A DNA stretch of 17,783 bases from Kordiimonadaceae bacterium (GTDB lineage Bacteria > Pseudomonadota > Alphaproteobacteria > Sphingomonadales > Emcibacteraceae). Positions 1-7,636 of the stretch are shown piece after piece (positions within the stretch are counted from its first letter, which is position 1; every line of letters begins with the position of its first letter). The DNA lies in contig JABIPV010000017.1 of assembly GCA_018699075.1 (NCBI GenBank), positions 1 to 17,783 of the forward strand, in the 5' to 3' direction. The notes under the pieces are model-generated. The model was not told the DNA's origin and made no database searches. It saw nothing but the letters and a program-made list of their open reading frames with translations. The position numbers were made by a program, and so were the translations under genes.

Positions 1-695
1 CCTATCAAGGAGAACAACTGGAAAAGCGTGTTAGGCCACTTGCGAAAAGTCTGGGATCAGATATTGTCCTTCCTTGCGATGTGTCCGATTTAGCTTCCAT
101 TGATGCCGTCTTTGCTGAACTTGAAAAAATTTGGGGCAAACTTGACTTTCTTGTTCACGCGATTGCATACGCTGATAAAGCAGAACTTACCGGTCGATAT
201 GTGGATACAAGTTTAGATAACTTCACCAAAAGCATGCATATTTCCTGTTATTCATTCACAGCCATTGCCAACCGCGCAGAAAAATTAATGACCGATGGTG
301 GCAGTATGGTCACGCTAAGTTATTACGGTGCTGAAAAGGTCATCCCGCATTATAATGTCATGGGCGTTGCCAAAGCAGCTCTTGAAGCCAGCGTGAAGTA
401 TCTTGCCCGTGATCTTGGCCCGAAAAACATTCGTGTTAACAGCATTTCTGCAGGTCCAATTAAAACACTTGCTGCTTCAGGGATTGGCGATTTTCGCTAT
501 ATTTTAAAATGGAACGAATATAATTCGCCCTTGGGCCGAAATGTTAGCATTGAAGAAGTCGGCAATTCCGGTGTTTATTTCTTAAGTGATCTGTCATCCG
601 GCGTTACAGGTGAAAACCACCATGTTGACGCAGGTTATCATGTTATGGGAATGAAGCGAGAAGATGCGCCAGATTTGACCTTGAATAAGGATTAA
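1..695 (+). CDS. fabI: Enoyl-[ACP] reductase (NADH), FabI type, 5'-truncated by window edge
   Basis: The reading frame is open from base 3 and enters the window mid-gene, so about 230 codons are visible and some 30-40 N-terminal residues, including the Gly-rich nucleotide-binding start, are missing. The visible part opens with YQGEQLEKRV and LPCDVSD, then VHAIAYADK and the catalytic stretch SYYGAEKVIPHYNVMGVAKA, which has the FabI-type Tyr-x6-Lys (YNVMGVAK). RVNSISAGPIKTLA follows, and GVTGENHHVDAGYHVMGM near the end is the usual FabI C-terminal block. The enzyme is known to reduce trans-2-enoyl-ACP in the last step of each fatty-acid elongation cycle in the cytoplasm. aroC begins 8 nt after the stop, so the two are probably co-transcribed, an arrangement common in Alphaproteobacteria. 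The GTG at 81 is internal and is not the true start. The only uncertainty is the unseen N-terminus. Confidence 0.96.
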   Translation, partial: YQGEQLEKRVRPLAKSLGSDIVLPCDVSDLASIDAVFAELEKIWGKLDFLVHAIAYADKAELTGRYVDTSLDNFTKSMHISCYSFTAIANRAEKLMTDGGSMVTLSYYGAEKVIPHYNVMGVAKAALEASVKYLARDLGPKNIRVNSISAGPIKTLAASGIGDFRYILKWNEYNSPLGRNVSIEEVGNSGVYFLSDLSSGVTGENHHVDAGYHVMGMKREDAPDLTLNKD

Positions 696-703
696 TACTT
701 CTA

Positions 704-1774
704 ATGTCTGATAATTCTTACGGTAAATTGTTCCGAGTAACAACATGGGGCGAAAGTCATGGTCCTTCAATCGGTTGTGTGGTTGACGGTGTTCCACCGC
801 GCTTATCCCTATGTGAAGCCGATCTGCAAATATTCCTTGATCAAAGAAGACCAGGGCAAAACCGCTTTACTACTCAGCGCCAAGAACCGGACCAAGTTCA
901 GATTATATCTGGCGTCTTTGAAGGCGTGACAACTGGCACCCCAATCAGCCTTATTATTGAAAACAAAGACCAACGATCAAAAGATTACGGCGATATAAAA
1001 GACAAATACCGTCCCGGTCATGCTGACTTTACCTATATGGAAAAATACGGCATTCGTGATTACCGTGGCGGCGGAAGATCATCTGCCCGTGAAACCGCCA
1101 TGCGCGTTGCCGCGGGGGGTGTCGCCCGAAAAGTCTTAGGCGATGACATAAAAATTACAGGTGCACTGGTTCAAATTGGTGAGCATAAGATTAACCGTGA
1201 TAATTGGGACGATGAGCAAATAAGCAAAAATCCTTTTTGGTGCCCGGATGCAGAGATGGCCAAAACGTGGGAAGCTTACCTTGATAAAATCCGTAAAGCC
1301 GGAAGTTCTATTGGCGCCGTAATTGAAGTCAGGGCCAGCGGAGTGCCCGCCGGACTTGGTGCGCCTATATACGGCAAACTCGATGGTGATCTGGCGGCCG
1401 CCATGATGAGCATCAATGCCGTAAAAGGTGTGGAAATAGGTTCAGGCTTTGAAACTGCTGCCCTTACGGGCGAAGAAAATGCGGATCAAATTCGCATCAA
1501 AAACGACAAGCCTCATTTTAAAAGTAATCATGCGGGTGGTATTCTTGGGGGCATATCATCAGGCCAAGATGTGGTCGTACGTTTTGTCGTAAAACCAACC
1601 TCATCAATCCTTACGCCCCGCGATACAATCGACAACCACGGAAATGAGACGGAAATTCTGACTAAAGGTCGTCACGACCCCTGCGTCGGCATCCGCGCCG
1701 TCCCCATCGGCGAAGCCATGATGGCCTGCGTACTAGCCGATCACATCATGCGCCATAAAGCGCAATGTGGGTGA
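704..1774 (+). CDS. aroC: Chorismate synthase
   Basis: A 356-aa protein of normal family length. It catalyses the last step of the shikimate pathway, converting 5-enolpyruvylshikimate-3-phosphate to chorismate with reduced FMN as cofactor. All signature blocks are present: TTWGESHGPSIG near residues 13-24 with the conserved His19, RRPGQ at 48-52, the central block GIRDYRGGGRSSARETA at 116-132, GGISSGQ, and GRHDPCVGIRAVPIGEAMM at 322-340. The ATG at 704 lies 8 nt after the fabI stop. Its only Shine-Dalgarno-like sequence is an AAGG (687-690) about 13 nt upstream, so translation probably relies partly on coupling to fabI. The stop at 1772-1774 is 3 nt from the end of the convergent gene at 1778, leaving no room for an ordinary terminator between them. 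Confidence 0.98.
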   Translation: MSDNSYGKLFRVTTWGESHGPSIGCVVDGVPPRLSLCEADLQIFLDQRRPGQNRFTTQRQEPDQVQIISGVFEGVTTGTPISLIIENKDQRSKDYGDIKDKYRPGHADFTYMEKYGIRDYRGGGRSSARETAMRVAAGGVARKVLGDDIKITGALVQIGEHKINRDNWDDEQISKNPFWCPDAEMAKTWEAYLDKIRKAGSSIGAVIEVRASGVPAGLGAPIYGKLDGDLAAAMMSINAVKGVEIGSGFETAALTGEENADQIRIKNDKPHFKSNHAGGILGGISSGQDVVVRFVVKPTSSILTPRDTIDNHGNETEILTKGRHDPCVGIRAVPIGEAMMACVLADHIMRHKAQCG

Positions 1775-1777
1775 TTT

Positions 1778-2239
1778 TTATTCGCCTAAACTATCCACGT
1801 AACCAAGAATAGACTGTATGCGGATTATGTCGTTTAATTCTTCGTGGGCTGCGCCTTGAAGAACAGCTGTTTCTTGGCGTTCCGACCAATAATCGATGAA
1901 ATTTGACTTGCTGTCATCGAGCGGATTTTTCTGAAAACTTAAACTTACGTGATCTTCAAATGAAATAGCTTTTGCTTGGAAAAGAGCTGAACTCATTGAT
2001 GCCACTTCATCGGCATTTGCATTTTTCAAATCAATATTTGATGCAACTTTTTGCCAGGCGGGGGAAATATCAACCACAACAGGATCATTGGCAGAAACAG
2101 AAACTTCTGGCTTAGTTTCTTTTCCTGACGAAATTATTTTTTGAGCGTCTTTAAGTACTGTATTGTGATTATCAACAAGACCGCTGTTTGTTTTGATCAA
2201 ATCATTTGGATTCATATTATAGGCTCTTACATTATTCAT
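1778..2239 (-). CDS. Hypothetical protein behind a sigma-54 promoter
   Basis: I do not recognise this 153-aa protein with certainty. The ATG at 2239 is preferred because an AAGG stands 8 nt upstream; a GTG at 2266 would add nine residues and has no good ribosome site. There is no signal peptide, membrane helix or cysteine-rich motif. The first half is polar and looks disordered. The second half is a predicted helical region with VDISPAWQKV, LKNANADEVASMSSALFQAK and AISFEDHVSLSFQ, ending in an Ile/Leu-rich helix. From memory, this resembles small uncharacterised alphaproteobacterial proteins with a 'D-x-(R/K)-N-x-(S/A)-...-E...LY/F...ISFEDH...LSFQ' pattern; that recollection is unverified. A near-perfect sigma-54 promoter precedes it with a 39-nt leader. 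In Alphaproteobacteria such promoters commonly serve flagellar, nitrogen or surface genes, so a flagellum-associated role is possible but only inferred. It is a monocistronic unit, convergent with aroC. Confidence 0.75.
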   Translation of the reverse strand: MNNVRAYNMNPNDLIKTNSGLVDNHNTVLKDAQKIISSGKETKPEVSVSANDPVVVDISPAWQKVASNIDLKNANADEVASMSSALFQAKAISFEDHVSLSFQKNPLDDSKSNFIDYWSERQETAVLQGAAHEELNDIIRIQSILGYVDSLGE

Positions 2240-2288
2240 TTTTAGTACCTTACAATCTTCAATCACTGTTATTTTCTACAATGATAGT

Positions 2289-2304
2289 TGCAAGGACCGT
2301 GCCA
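2289..2304 (-). promoter_or_regulatory. Sigma-54 (RpoN) -24/-12 promoter
   Basis: Read on the minus strand the site is TGGCACGGTCCTTGCA, which matches the sigma-54 consensus TGGCACG-N4-TTGC(A/T) at every specified base and has the required 12-bp spacing between the GG (-24) and GC (-12) elements. The predicted transcription start is near 2278, giving a 39-nt leader to the ATG at 2239, which also carries the better ribosome-binding site. Sigma-54 promoters need an ATP-dependent enhancer-binding activator; inverted repeats sit 80-180 nt upstream. The gene served is the hypothetical protein ending at 1778. Confidence 0.85.
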
Positions 2305-2359
2305 GACCCCAACTCTGACAATTTTCCCCTTTATTATCGGGTTCAAAGTATAACATATT

Positions 2360-2390
2360 GTTAATAAAAGAGTTTTAACGATTTATTAAC
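2360..2390. promoter_or_regulatory. 9-bp perfect inverted repeat upstream of the sigma-54 promoter
   Basis: GTTAATAAA at 2360-2368 and its exact complement TTTATTAAC at 2382-2390 are separated by 13 nt. The centre lies about 97 nt upstream of the predicted transcription start at 2278, which fits a site for an activator or a DNA-bending protein. It has no T-run and little G/C, so a terminator is unlikely. Its function is inferred from position only; in A/T-rich DNA some such repeats arise by chance. Confidence 0.35.
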
Positions 2391-2399
2391 CATATATAT

Positions 2400-2434
2400 C
2401 GGCAATTTGTGCACAGTAATGACAATTATTGCCG
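2400..2434. promoter_or_regulatory. CGGCAAT/ATTGCCG dyad, possible enhancer-binding site
   Basis: CGGCAAT at 2400-2406 is matched by ATTGCCG at 2428-2434, and the pairing continues imperfectly inward (TTGT with ACAA). The arms are about 122-156 nt upstream of the predicted sigma-54 start, the usual distance for NtrC/FlbD-type enhancer-binding proteins. The GC-containing half sites stand out in very A/T-rich DNA. A further 8-bp pair (ATTATCGG at 2333-2340 with CCGATAAT at 2453-2460) brackets the whole region, and TGACAA occurs four times (2316, 2420, 2435, 2463). The activator is not identified. Confidence 0.4.
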
Positions 2435-2486
2435 TGACAAGTATAAAACTAACCGATAATTATGACAAAATGATGATGTAAAGAAT

Positions 2487-3743
2487 TTAACGGTTAAAAA
2501 CCGAGATAATTTCCAAATGAGGTGAAAATAAAAACTGGTCAACTGGTCGGACAGAACCCATGGTAAAACCTGCATCCGTAAGACCCTGTACATCACGCGC
2601 GAAAGTGATCGGATTACAAGATATCATTATCAGTGTTTTAATATCGGAATTAATTATTTCCGTCATTTGATGCCGCGCCCCTGCCCGCGGCGGATCGATA
2701 ATGGCTACGTCGTATTTATTTAACTCATGGGGAAGTAATGGACGCAAAAATAAATCTCGAAGTTCTGAAGTTACTTGTTTGATGTTGGTCATCATATTAG
2801 CGCTATTTTTTAAGGCACTCAGCATTTCATCATTATTTTCCACTGCATGTACAGTGGCCGTCTTAGCCGCCGCAATAGAGAAAGTACCACAGCCGGAAAA
2901 CAAATCGACGACACGGCTCGCGCCTTTAATACCACCAAGCATTGCTGATATAAGCGCTTCTTGACCTTGCTCTGTTGCTTGAAGAAAAGACCCTTCCGGG
3001 AAAAAAACTTTATTCCCGCCAAATGTGACATATGGTTTGCGTCGTTCAGCAAGCATCTCATAATATGGTTTCTTAAGACTGGTATTAAACCAACTGATCC
3101 TGGCAAGATCGTGTTTCTCAGCAAATTCAGCGAGGTCCATTCTCAAATTAAGATCAACATCACCCTTACCTTTGAAAATAACATCAAGTCCATTATCCCC
3201 TTTAGTAACTTGAATTGTCATCTTCTGTTGTTTTTCAAGTAATTTACTCAAAAAAGTTTTAAGAGGATTAATAAAGGAGCTAATTTCAGGCACCAATATA
3301 GGACACATTCCAATATTGATCAGATTATGGCTACCTTTTTCCGCATACCCTAAAACCAGCTTACCATCGCCACGACCAATGGCTTGAAAACTGGTGCGAC
3401 GTCGACTATTTAAAGGACTGATTTGAATGGGCAGTACATCCACACCTTCAATTCCCTGATTAACAAGTGCCGTTTTAATCAGGTCGGTTTTCCAGTTTTT
3501 ATAAAAATCAGCTTCCACATGTTGAAGCATGCAACCGCCACATTTGGTAAAGTGTTCACAAACAGCCTCTATTCTATGTTCTGATTTTTGGTGGACATGA
3601 CGCAGGCGTCCTTTGCTTCCGTTGACTTTAACCTCAACAACATCACCCGTAACTGTATAGGGTACATAGAGCGTTTTACCTTCACTTACAGTAATCCCGT
3701 CACCGCGCCCGCCTAGGCTTTCAATATTAATTTTCTGGTTCAT
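2487..3743 (-). CDS. rlmD: RlmD/RumA-family 23S rRNA (uracil-C5)-methyltransferase
   Basis: A 418-aa SAM-dependent RNA m5U methyltransferase of the RlmD/TrmA superfamily. An N-terminal TRAM-type domain (about 1-55, with GGRGDG and VPYTVTGDVVEV) precedes four cysteines in the RlmD iron-sulfur pattern: Cys62, Cys68 and Cys71 in CEHFTKCGGCMLQH, and Cys147 in NIGMCPIL. The methyltransferase domain shows VDLFSGCGTF (about 279-288), DPPRAG (350-355), the nucleophile Cys376 in SCNPITFARD and a C-terminal LE near 410 that matches the catalytic Glu region. The Fe-S cysteines favour an RlmD-like enzyme over TrmA; the exact target uridine cannot be read from sequence. The ATG at 3743 overlaps the tlyA stop by 17 nt, so the gene is translationally linked to another rRNA methyltransferase and is the last gene of the long operon. 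A short CGGTT/AACCG hairpin overlaps its 3' end but lacks a T-tract. Confidence 0.92.
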   Translation of the reverse strand: MNQKINIESLGGRGDGITVSEGKTLYVPYTVTGDVVEVKVNGSKGRLRHVHQKSEHRIEAVCEHFTKCGGCMLQHVEADFYKNWKTDLIKTALVNQGIEGVDVLPIQISPLNSRRRTSFQAIGRGDGKLVLGYAEKGSHNLINIGMCPILVPEISSFINPLKTFLSKLLEKQQKMTIQVTKGDNGLDVIFKGKGDVDLNLRMDLAEFAEKHDLARISWFNTSLKKPYYEMLAERRKPYVTFGGNKVFFPEGSFLQATEQGQEALISAMLGGIKGASRVVDLFSGCGTFSIAAAKTATVHAVENNDEMLSALKNSANMMTNIKQVTSELRDLFLRPLLPHELNKYDVAIIDPPRAGARHQMTEIINSDIKTLIMISCNPITFARDVQGLTDAGFTMGSVRPVDQFLFSPHLEIISVFNR

Positions 3744-4476
3744 ATTTGGCCCCGATTAAAAATTCTATATTACCTTCTGGTCCTTTAATGGGGCTTTGGG
3801 TTAATCCTATAATATTCCAGCCTTCCATATCTTCTTCGATCCACTTGCTAATCTTTTCGCATACTTCCTCGTGAAGTTCAGGTTCCCGTACGACGCCACC
3901 TTTACCGACCTTACCCTTACCTACCTCAAACTGTGGTTTTATTAGTGCAACTAATATACATCCATCTGCGGCGAGTGACATTGGCGCCGGAAGCACTGTT
4001 TGGAGGCCAATAAAACTGGCATCACAAACAATCAACTCTGCAGGATCTGGAATTTGTTCCACCGTTAAGTAACGGGCATTGGTTTTTTCCAAAACCACAA
4101 CACGTTCATCACCTCGGATTTTCCACGCCAACTGTCCATGGCCGACATCAACGGCGTAAATTTTAGCAGCTCCCTTTGTTAGGCATACATCTGTAAATCC
4201 ACCTGTGGACGCTCCCACATCAATCACCGTCAAATCCGTCACATCAATATTAAATTCTTCAAGTCCCTTCACCAATTTAAGGCCGCCGCGACTAACCCAT
4301 GGGTGTTCTTTGCCTCTAACTTCTAGAACCACATCTTCTTTTAATTGCTGTCCCGATTTTTCAATCTTCTTTTCGCCGCAGTAAACATTACCCGCCATGA
4401 TATAGGCTTGTGCACGGGATCTGCTTTCAGCAAGGCCACGTTCGACGAGGAGTTGATCAGCTCTTTTTTTAGCCAT
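3727..4476 (-). CDS. tlyA: TlyA family rRNA (cytidine-2'-O)-methyltransferase
   Basis: A 249-aa protein, normal for TlyA. The N-terminal S4 RNA-binding domain (about residues 3-65, RADQLLVERGLAESRSRAQA) is joined to an FtsJ/RrmJ-like methyltransferase domain with the SAM loop VIDVGASTGGFTD (84-96). The K-D-K-E catalytic set is visible as Lys67 (SRGGLKL), Asp152 (CDASF), Lys180 (IKPQFE) and Glu237 (GNIEFL). Family members 2'-O-methylate cytidines of 16S and/or 23S rRNA; the mycobacterial enzyme affects capreomycin susceptibility. The old label 'hemolysin A' is probably misleading. The ATG at 4476 overlaps the dxs stop by 8 nt (ATGGCTAA) and the 3' end overlaps the next gene, so it lies inside the operon. 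Which cytidine is modified here is unknown. Confidence 0.94.
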   Translation of the reverse strand: MAKKRADQLLVERGLAESRSRAQAYIMAGNVYCGEKKIEKSGQQLKEDVVLEVRGKEHPWVSRGGLKLVKGLEEFNIDVTDLTVIDVGASTGGFTDVCLTKGAAKIYAVDVGHGQLAWKIRGDERVVVLEKTNARYLTVEQIPDPAELIVCDASFIGLQTVLPAPMSLAADGCILVALIKPQFEVGKGKVGKGGVVREPELHEEVCEKISKWIEEDMEGWNIIGLTQSPIKGPEGNIEFLIGAKYEPEN

Positions 4477-6391
4477 TGATCTGTGTTGTGTTTAAATCAT
4501 TATGTCCAAGTGCCTGCAATGCCGTTCTAACAATATCCACAGCAGTTAAACCCGCGGTTTTATACATATCAGCAGGATTGTCTTGATCGATAAAGATATC
4601 AGGCAATTTCATAGTACGAACTTTTAGTCCTTGTTCCATTAGTCCTTCATTCGTCAAATAGTCCACCACGTGACTACCAAAACCGCCAATTGATCCCTCT
4701 TCAATCGTGATCAGCACTTCATGTTCGAGCGCCAGTTTACGGATCATTTCTATATCAAGAGGTTTCGCAAAACGTGCATCAGCAACGGTGCAGGTTAATC
4801 CCTTTACTGCAAATTCTTCTGCCGCTTTCAAACTTTCTTCAAGCCGCGTTCCAAGTGATAATATGGCGATTTGTTTGCCTTCACGAACGATGCGACCTTT
4901 ACCAATTTCAAGGGCTTTACCAATAGCAGGTAGTTCAACGCCAATCCCTTCACCGCGTGGATAACGAACAGCCGATGGGCTGGTATCATGTCCGGCGGCT
5001 GTGGCAACCATATGAGTAAGTTCTGCCTCATCCGCGGCCGCCATAACAACCATATTTGGTAAAGACGCAAGGTAAGTAATATCAAAAGAACCCGCATGGG
5101 TCGGCCCGTCTGATCCCACAAGTCCCGCACGGTCAATGGCAAAACGGACCGGTAAATTCTGAACGGCAACATCATGAACAACTTGATCGTAAGCCCTCTG
5201 TAAGAATGTGGAGTAAATGGTCGCGAAAGGTTTATAGCCTTCGCACGCAAGCCCCGCAGCAAAGGTAACGGCATGTTGTTCTGCAATACCTACATCAAAG
5301 CAACGGTCAGGAAATTCTTCAGCGAATTTATCAAGCCCCGTACCGGATGGCATTGCGGCATTAATCGCGACAATTTTATCATCTTTACGGGCTTCATCGA
5401 TTAGCGCCTTAGCGAACACACCTGTATAACTTGGTGCTTTTGGTACTGACTTATTTTGTGCGCCAGTTCCAACATCAAACGTAGAAACACCATGATATTT
5501 ATCTGCGGCATTTTCCGCGTGGGAATAACCCTTACCCTTTTCTGTAACCACATGAATTAAAATTGGTCCACCTTCGGCATCACGCACATTTTCCAGAACA
5601 GGTAATAAATGTTCCATATTATGACCATCAACCGGTCCTACATAATAAAAACCGAGCTCTTCAAATAAAGTTCCCCCAGTGGCCATACCGCGGGCATATT
5701 CTTCTGCTTTTTTAGCGCGTGAGCTAATAGGTTTAGGGAATTTTTTTACAATATTTTTAGCAAAATCACGTAAATTCAAATAAGAACTTGATGATAAAAG
5801 TCTGGCCAGATAAGCGCTCATGGCGCCTACCGGGGGTGCGATCGACATATCATTATCATTCAAAATAACGATCAAACGGCTTTTTAATGCCCCTGCATTG
5901 TTCATGGCTTCATAAGCCATCCCTGCGCTCATCGCGCCGTCTCCGATTACGGCGATAACATTTTCAGAACCCGAACGCATGTCACGTGCCACTGCCATTC
6001 CAAGAGCTGCTGAAATTGATGTTGAACTATGTCCCGCACCAAAAGGATCATATTCACTTTCTTTTCTCTTCGTAAACCCTGCAAGCCCACCACCTTTTCG
6101 GATCGTGCCCATAAGTTCGCGTCGCCCCGTCAAGATTTTATGAGGATAACATTGATGGCCAACATCCCAGATTAACTTATCATCCGGAGTATTAAAAACA
6201 TAATGAATGGCAGCGGTTAATTCTACAACACCAAGACCTGCTCCCAAATGACCACCCGTTTTTGATACATTATAAATCATATCTGAACGAAGCTCATTGG
6301 CTAAGTCAGTTAATTGTTCGGGCTCTAATTTGCGTACATCAGCCGGTATATTAATCTGGTCCAGCAAAGGTGTTTCTGGTTTATCACTCAT
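4469..6391 (-). CDS. dxs: 1-deoxy-D-xylulose-5-phosphate synthase
   Basis: A 640-aa thiamine-diphosphate enzyme that condenses pyruvate and glyceraldehyde-3-phosphate to DXP, the entry step of the MEP isoprenoid pathway and a precursor source for thiamine and pyridoxal. Seen in sequence: TGGHLG with His48, WDVGHQ with His79, the ThDP motif GDGAMSAGMAYEAMNNAG from 150 (Asp151) through NDNDMSI, DPFGAGHSSTS, Glu371 in DVGIAEQHAVTF for cofactor activation, and DRAGLVGSDGPTHAG with Arg421 and His432. Length and all three transketolase-like domains are complete. It follows ispA after 23 nt and overlaps tlyA by 8 nt. The dxs-ispA-xseB grouping is widespread in Proteobacteria. The ATG at 6391 has a weak GAAGA ribosome site. 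Identification is secure. Confidence 0.98.
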   Translation of the reverse strand: MSDKPETPLLDQINIPADVRKLEPEQLTDLANELRSDMIYNVSKTGGHLGAGLGVVELTAAIHYVFNTPDDKLIWDVGHQCYPHKILTGRRELMGTIRKGGGLAGFTKRKESEYDPFGAGHSSTSISAALGMAVARDMRSGSENVIAVIGDGAMSAGMAYEAMNNAGALKSRLIVILNDNDMSIAPPVGAMSAYLARLLSSSSYLNLRDFAKNIVKKFPKPISSRAKKAEEYARGMATGGTLFEELGFYYVGPVDGHNMEHLLPVLENVRDAEGGPILIHVVTEKGKGYSHAENAADKYHGVSTFDVGTGAQNKSVPKAPSYTGVFAKALIDEARKDDKIVAINAAMPSGTGLDKFAEEFPDRCFDVGIAEQHAVTFAAGLACEGYKPFATIYSTFLQRAYDQVVHDVAVQNLPVRFAIDRAGLVGSDGPTHAGSFDITYLASLPNMVVMAAADEAELTHMVATAAGHDTSPSAVRYPRGEGIGVELPAIGKALEIGKGRIVREGKQIAILSLGTRLEESLKAAEEFAVKGLTCTVADARFAKPLDIEMIRKLALEHEVLITIEEGSIGGFGSHVVDYLTNEGLMEQGLKVRTMKLPDIFIDQDNPADMYKTAGLTAVDIVRTALQALGHNDLNTTQING

Positions 6392-6414
6392 ATTTTATTC
6401 TTCACCATTTTCAT

Positions 6415-7317
6415 TTAATGAGCTCTATTTATAACAAAAGCCGCCAATGATCTTAATGCATCAGCTTTCTCATCAAATATTTGCAAGCTATTAGTTGCTT
6501 GCTCAATTAATTCTTGTCCATACTCTCTTGCCGGCTCAATACCCATTAAAGATACCAATGTTGCTTTACCAGCTTCAATATCTTTACCCACCGTTTTGCC
6601 GATATCTTCCGATTTGCCTTCAACGTCAAGCAAATCATCAACAACTTGAAACGCCAAGCCAATATTTTGTGCATATTCTTTTAATGCAGAACGCCGTTCA
6701 TCATTTACATTAGCCAATATTGCGCCTGCTTCACAGGAAAAAACTATTAATGCTCCCGTTTTCATATGTTGCATACGGGTTATTTCACTTTGTGACAAGC
6801 TTTGATTTTCAGCTTTTAAATCAATCATTTGCCCTCCGACCATTCCCATTGCACCAATCGCCCTAGCAAAAGTGCATATAAGTTCTGATCGTACATTGGC
6901 ATCCGGATGAGTTTTTTTATCTGATAATATCTCAAATGCAAGCGTAAGGAGAGCATCGCCGGCAAGAATTGCTGTAGCTTCATCATACTTTTTATGAACA
7001 GACGGCTTACCTCGTCTCATGTCATCATCATCCATCGCCGGCAGATCGTCATGTATTAATGAATATGTATGTACACATTCCACTGCCGCAGCCACCTGAA
7101 GTGCGTGAACGCTTTTAACGGAAAAAAGAAAAGAAGTGGTCATCACCAGAAAAGGCCTTAGCCTTTTGCCGCCAGATAATAGAGCGTAGCGCATAGCATC
7201 AATAACTTGATCTTCCATACCTTCAGGTTCAGGCAAATGGGTTATCAAGCTACTTTCCATAAGTGTGGCAATGTTTTTCAAAGAACTATTTGCCAATTCA
7301 CTATTAATTTCCGGCAT
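6415..7317 (-). CDS. ispA: Farnesyl diphosphate synthase (polyprenyl synthetase family)
   Basis: A 300-aa all-helical trans-prenyltransferase that adds isopentenyl-PP units to dimethylallyl-PP. The signature elements are present: GGKRLRP (49-55), the first aspartate-rich motif DDLPAMDDDDMRRGK (90-104), GGQMIDL, MKTGAL, and the second motif FQVVDDLLD (Asp227, Asp228, Asp231) followed by GKTVGKD. The two extra residues between the aspartates of the first motif are the bacterial farnesyl-PP synthase type, so a C15 product is the best guess; geranylgeranyl-PP cannot be excluded from sequence alone. The product would feed undecaprenyl-PP, ubiquinone side chain and hopanoid or carotenoid synthesis. 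The start is 3 nt after the xseB stop, with dxs 23 nt downstream, so DXP entry and chain elongation are on one transcript. Confidence 0.95.
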   Translation of the reverse strand: MPEINSELANSSLKNIATLMESSLITHLPEPEGMEDQVIDAMRYALLSGGKRLRPFLVMTTSFLFSVKSVHALQVAAAVECVHTYSLIHDDLPAMDDDDMRRGKPSVHKKYDEATAILAGDALLTLAFEILSDKKTHPDANVRSELICTFARAIGAMGMVGGQMIDLKAENQSLSQSEITRMQHMKTGALIVFSCEAGAILANVNDERRSALKEYAQNIGLAFQVVDDLLDVEGKSEDIGKTVGKDIEAGKATLVSLMGIEPAREYGQELIEQATNSLQIFDEKADALRSLAAFVINRAH

Positions 7318-7320
7318 TTC

Positions 7321-7608
7321 TTAGCTCTCTTCGTCGAGAGGAGCAGTGGTTAAAGAGCCATTGGCAGATTTTGTAATTTTTTCAATCCGCGCCGTTGCAT
7401 CTTTCAATTTTTCTTCACAATGTGCTTTAAGTTGAGTTCCTCGAGTATAAATATCAATTGATTTCTCAAGCGATACTTGACCACTTTCAAGATTTCTTAC
7501 GATATCTTCAAGGGCCTCCAATGCGTCTTCGAATTGCATGGCTTTTATATCTTTGGGCATATCACCTAAATTGTTTGCATCTTTTGTCAACTTTAAATTC
7601 CTCATCAT
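7321..7608 (-). CDS. xseB: Exodeoxyribonuclease VII small subunit
   Basis: A 95-aa protein whose core from about residue 25, with FEDALEALEDIVRNLESG, LEKSIDIY, TRGTQLKAHCEEKL and ARIEKI, is the standard XseB helical hairpin. This subunit joins XseA to make a single-strand-specific exonuclease acting in repair; xseA itself is not in the window. The start is uncertain. In-frame ATGs stand at 7608 and 7605 and a TTG at 7611; an AAGG is 12 nt from the first ATG and 9 nt from the TTG. A later ATG (GATATGCCC, near 7560) would give a length closer to the usual core of about 80 aa. The acidic tail is ordinary. It lies 28 nt after the deacetylase gene and 3 nt before ispA. Confidence 0.92.
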   Translation of the reverse strand: MMRNLKLTKDANNLGDMPKDIKAMQFEDALEALEDIVRNLESGQVSLEKSIDIYTRGTQLKAHCEEKLKDATARIEKITKSANGSLTTAPLDEES

Positions 7609-7636
7609 CAAATTAAGTAGCCTTATAGCGGATAAA

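Noticed and set aside
2491..2503. CGGTT/AACCG hairpin at the 3' end of the rlmD-like gene, as a terminator.
   Set aside because: The stem is only 5 bp, it overlaps the last codons, and on the minus strand it is followed by mixed sequence rather than a T-run.
2701..3242. Open frames on the plus strand opposite the rlmD-like gene.
   Set aside because: They are antisense to a gene with clear catalytic motifs, show no family motif and have no ribosome site.
5977..5991. A second sigma-54-like sequence on the minus strand (TGGCACG-N4-ATGC).
   Set aside because: It lies inside the dxs coding region at conserved residues, has a mismatch in the -12 element and precedes no gene start.
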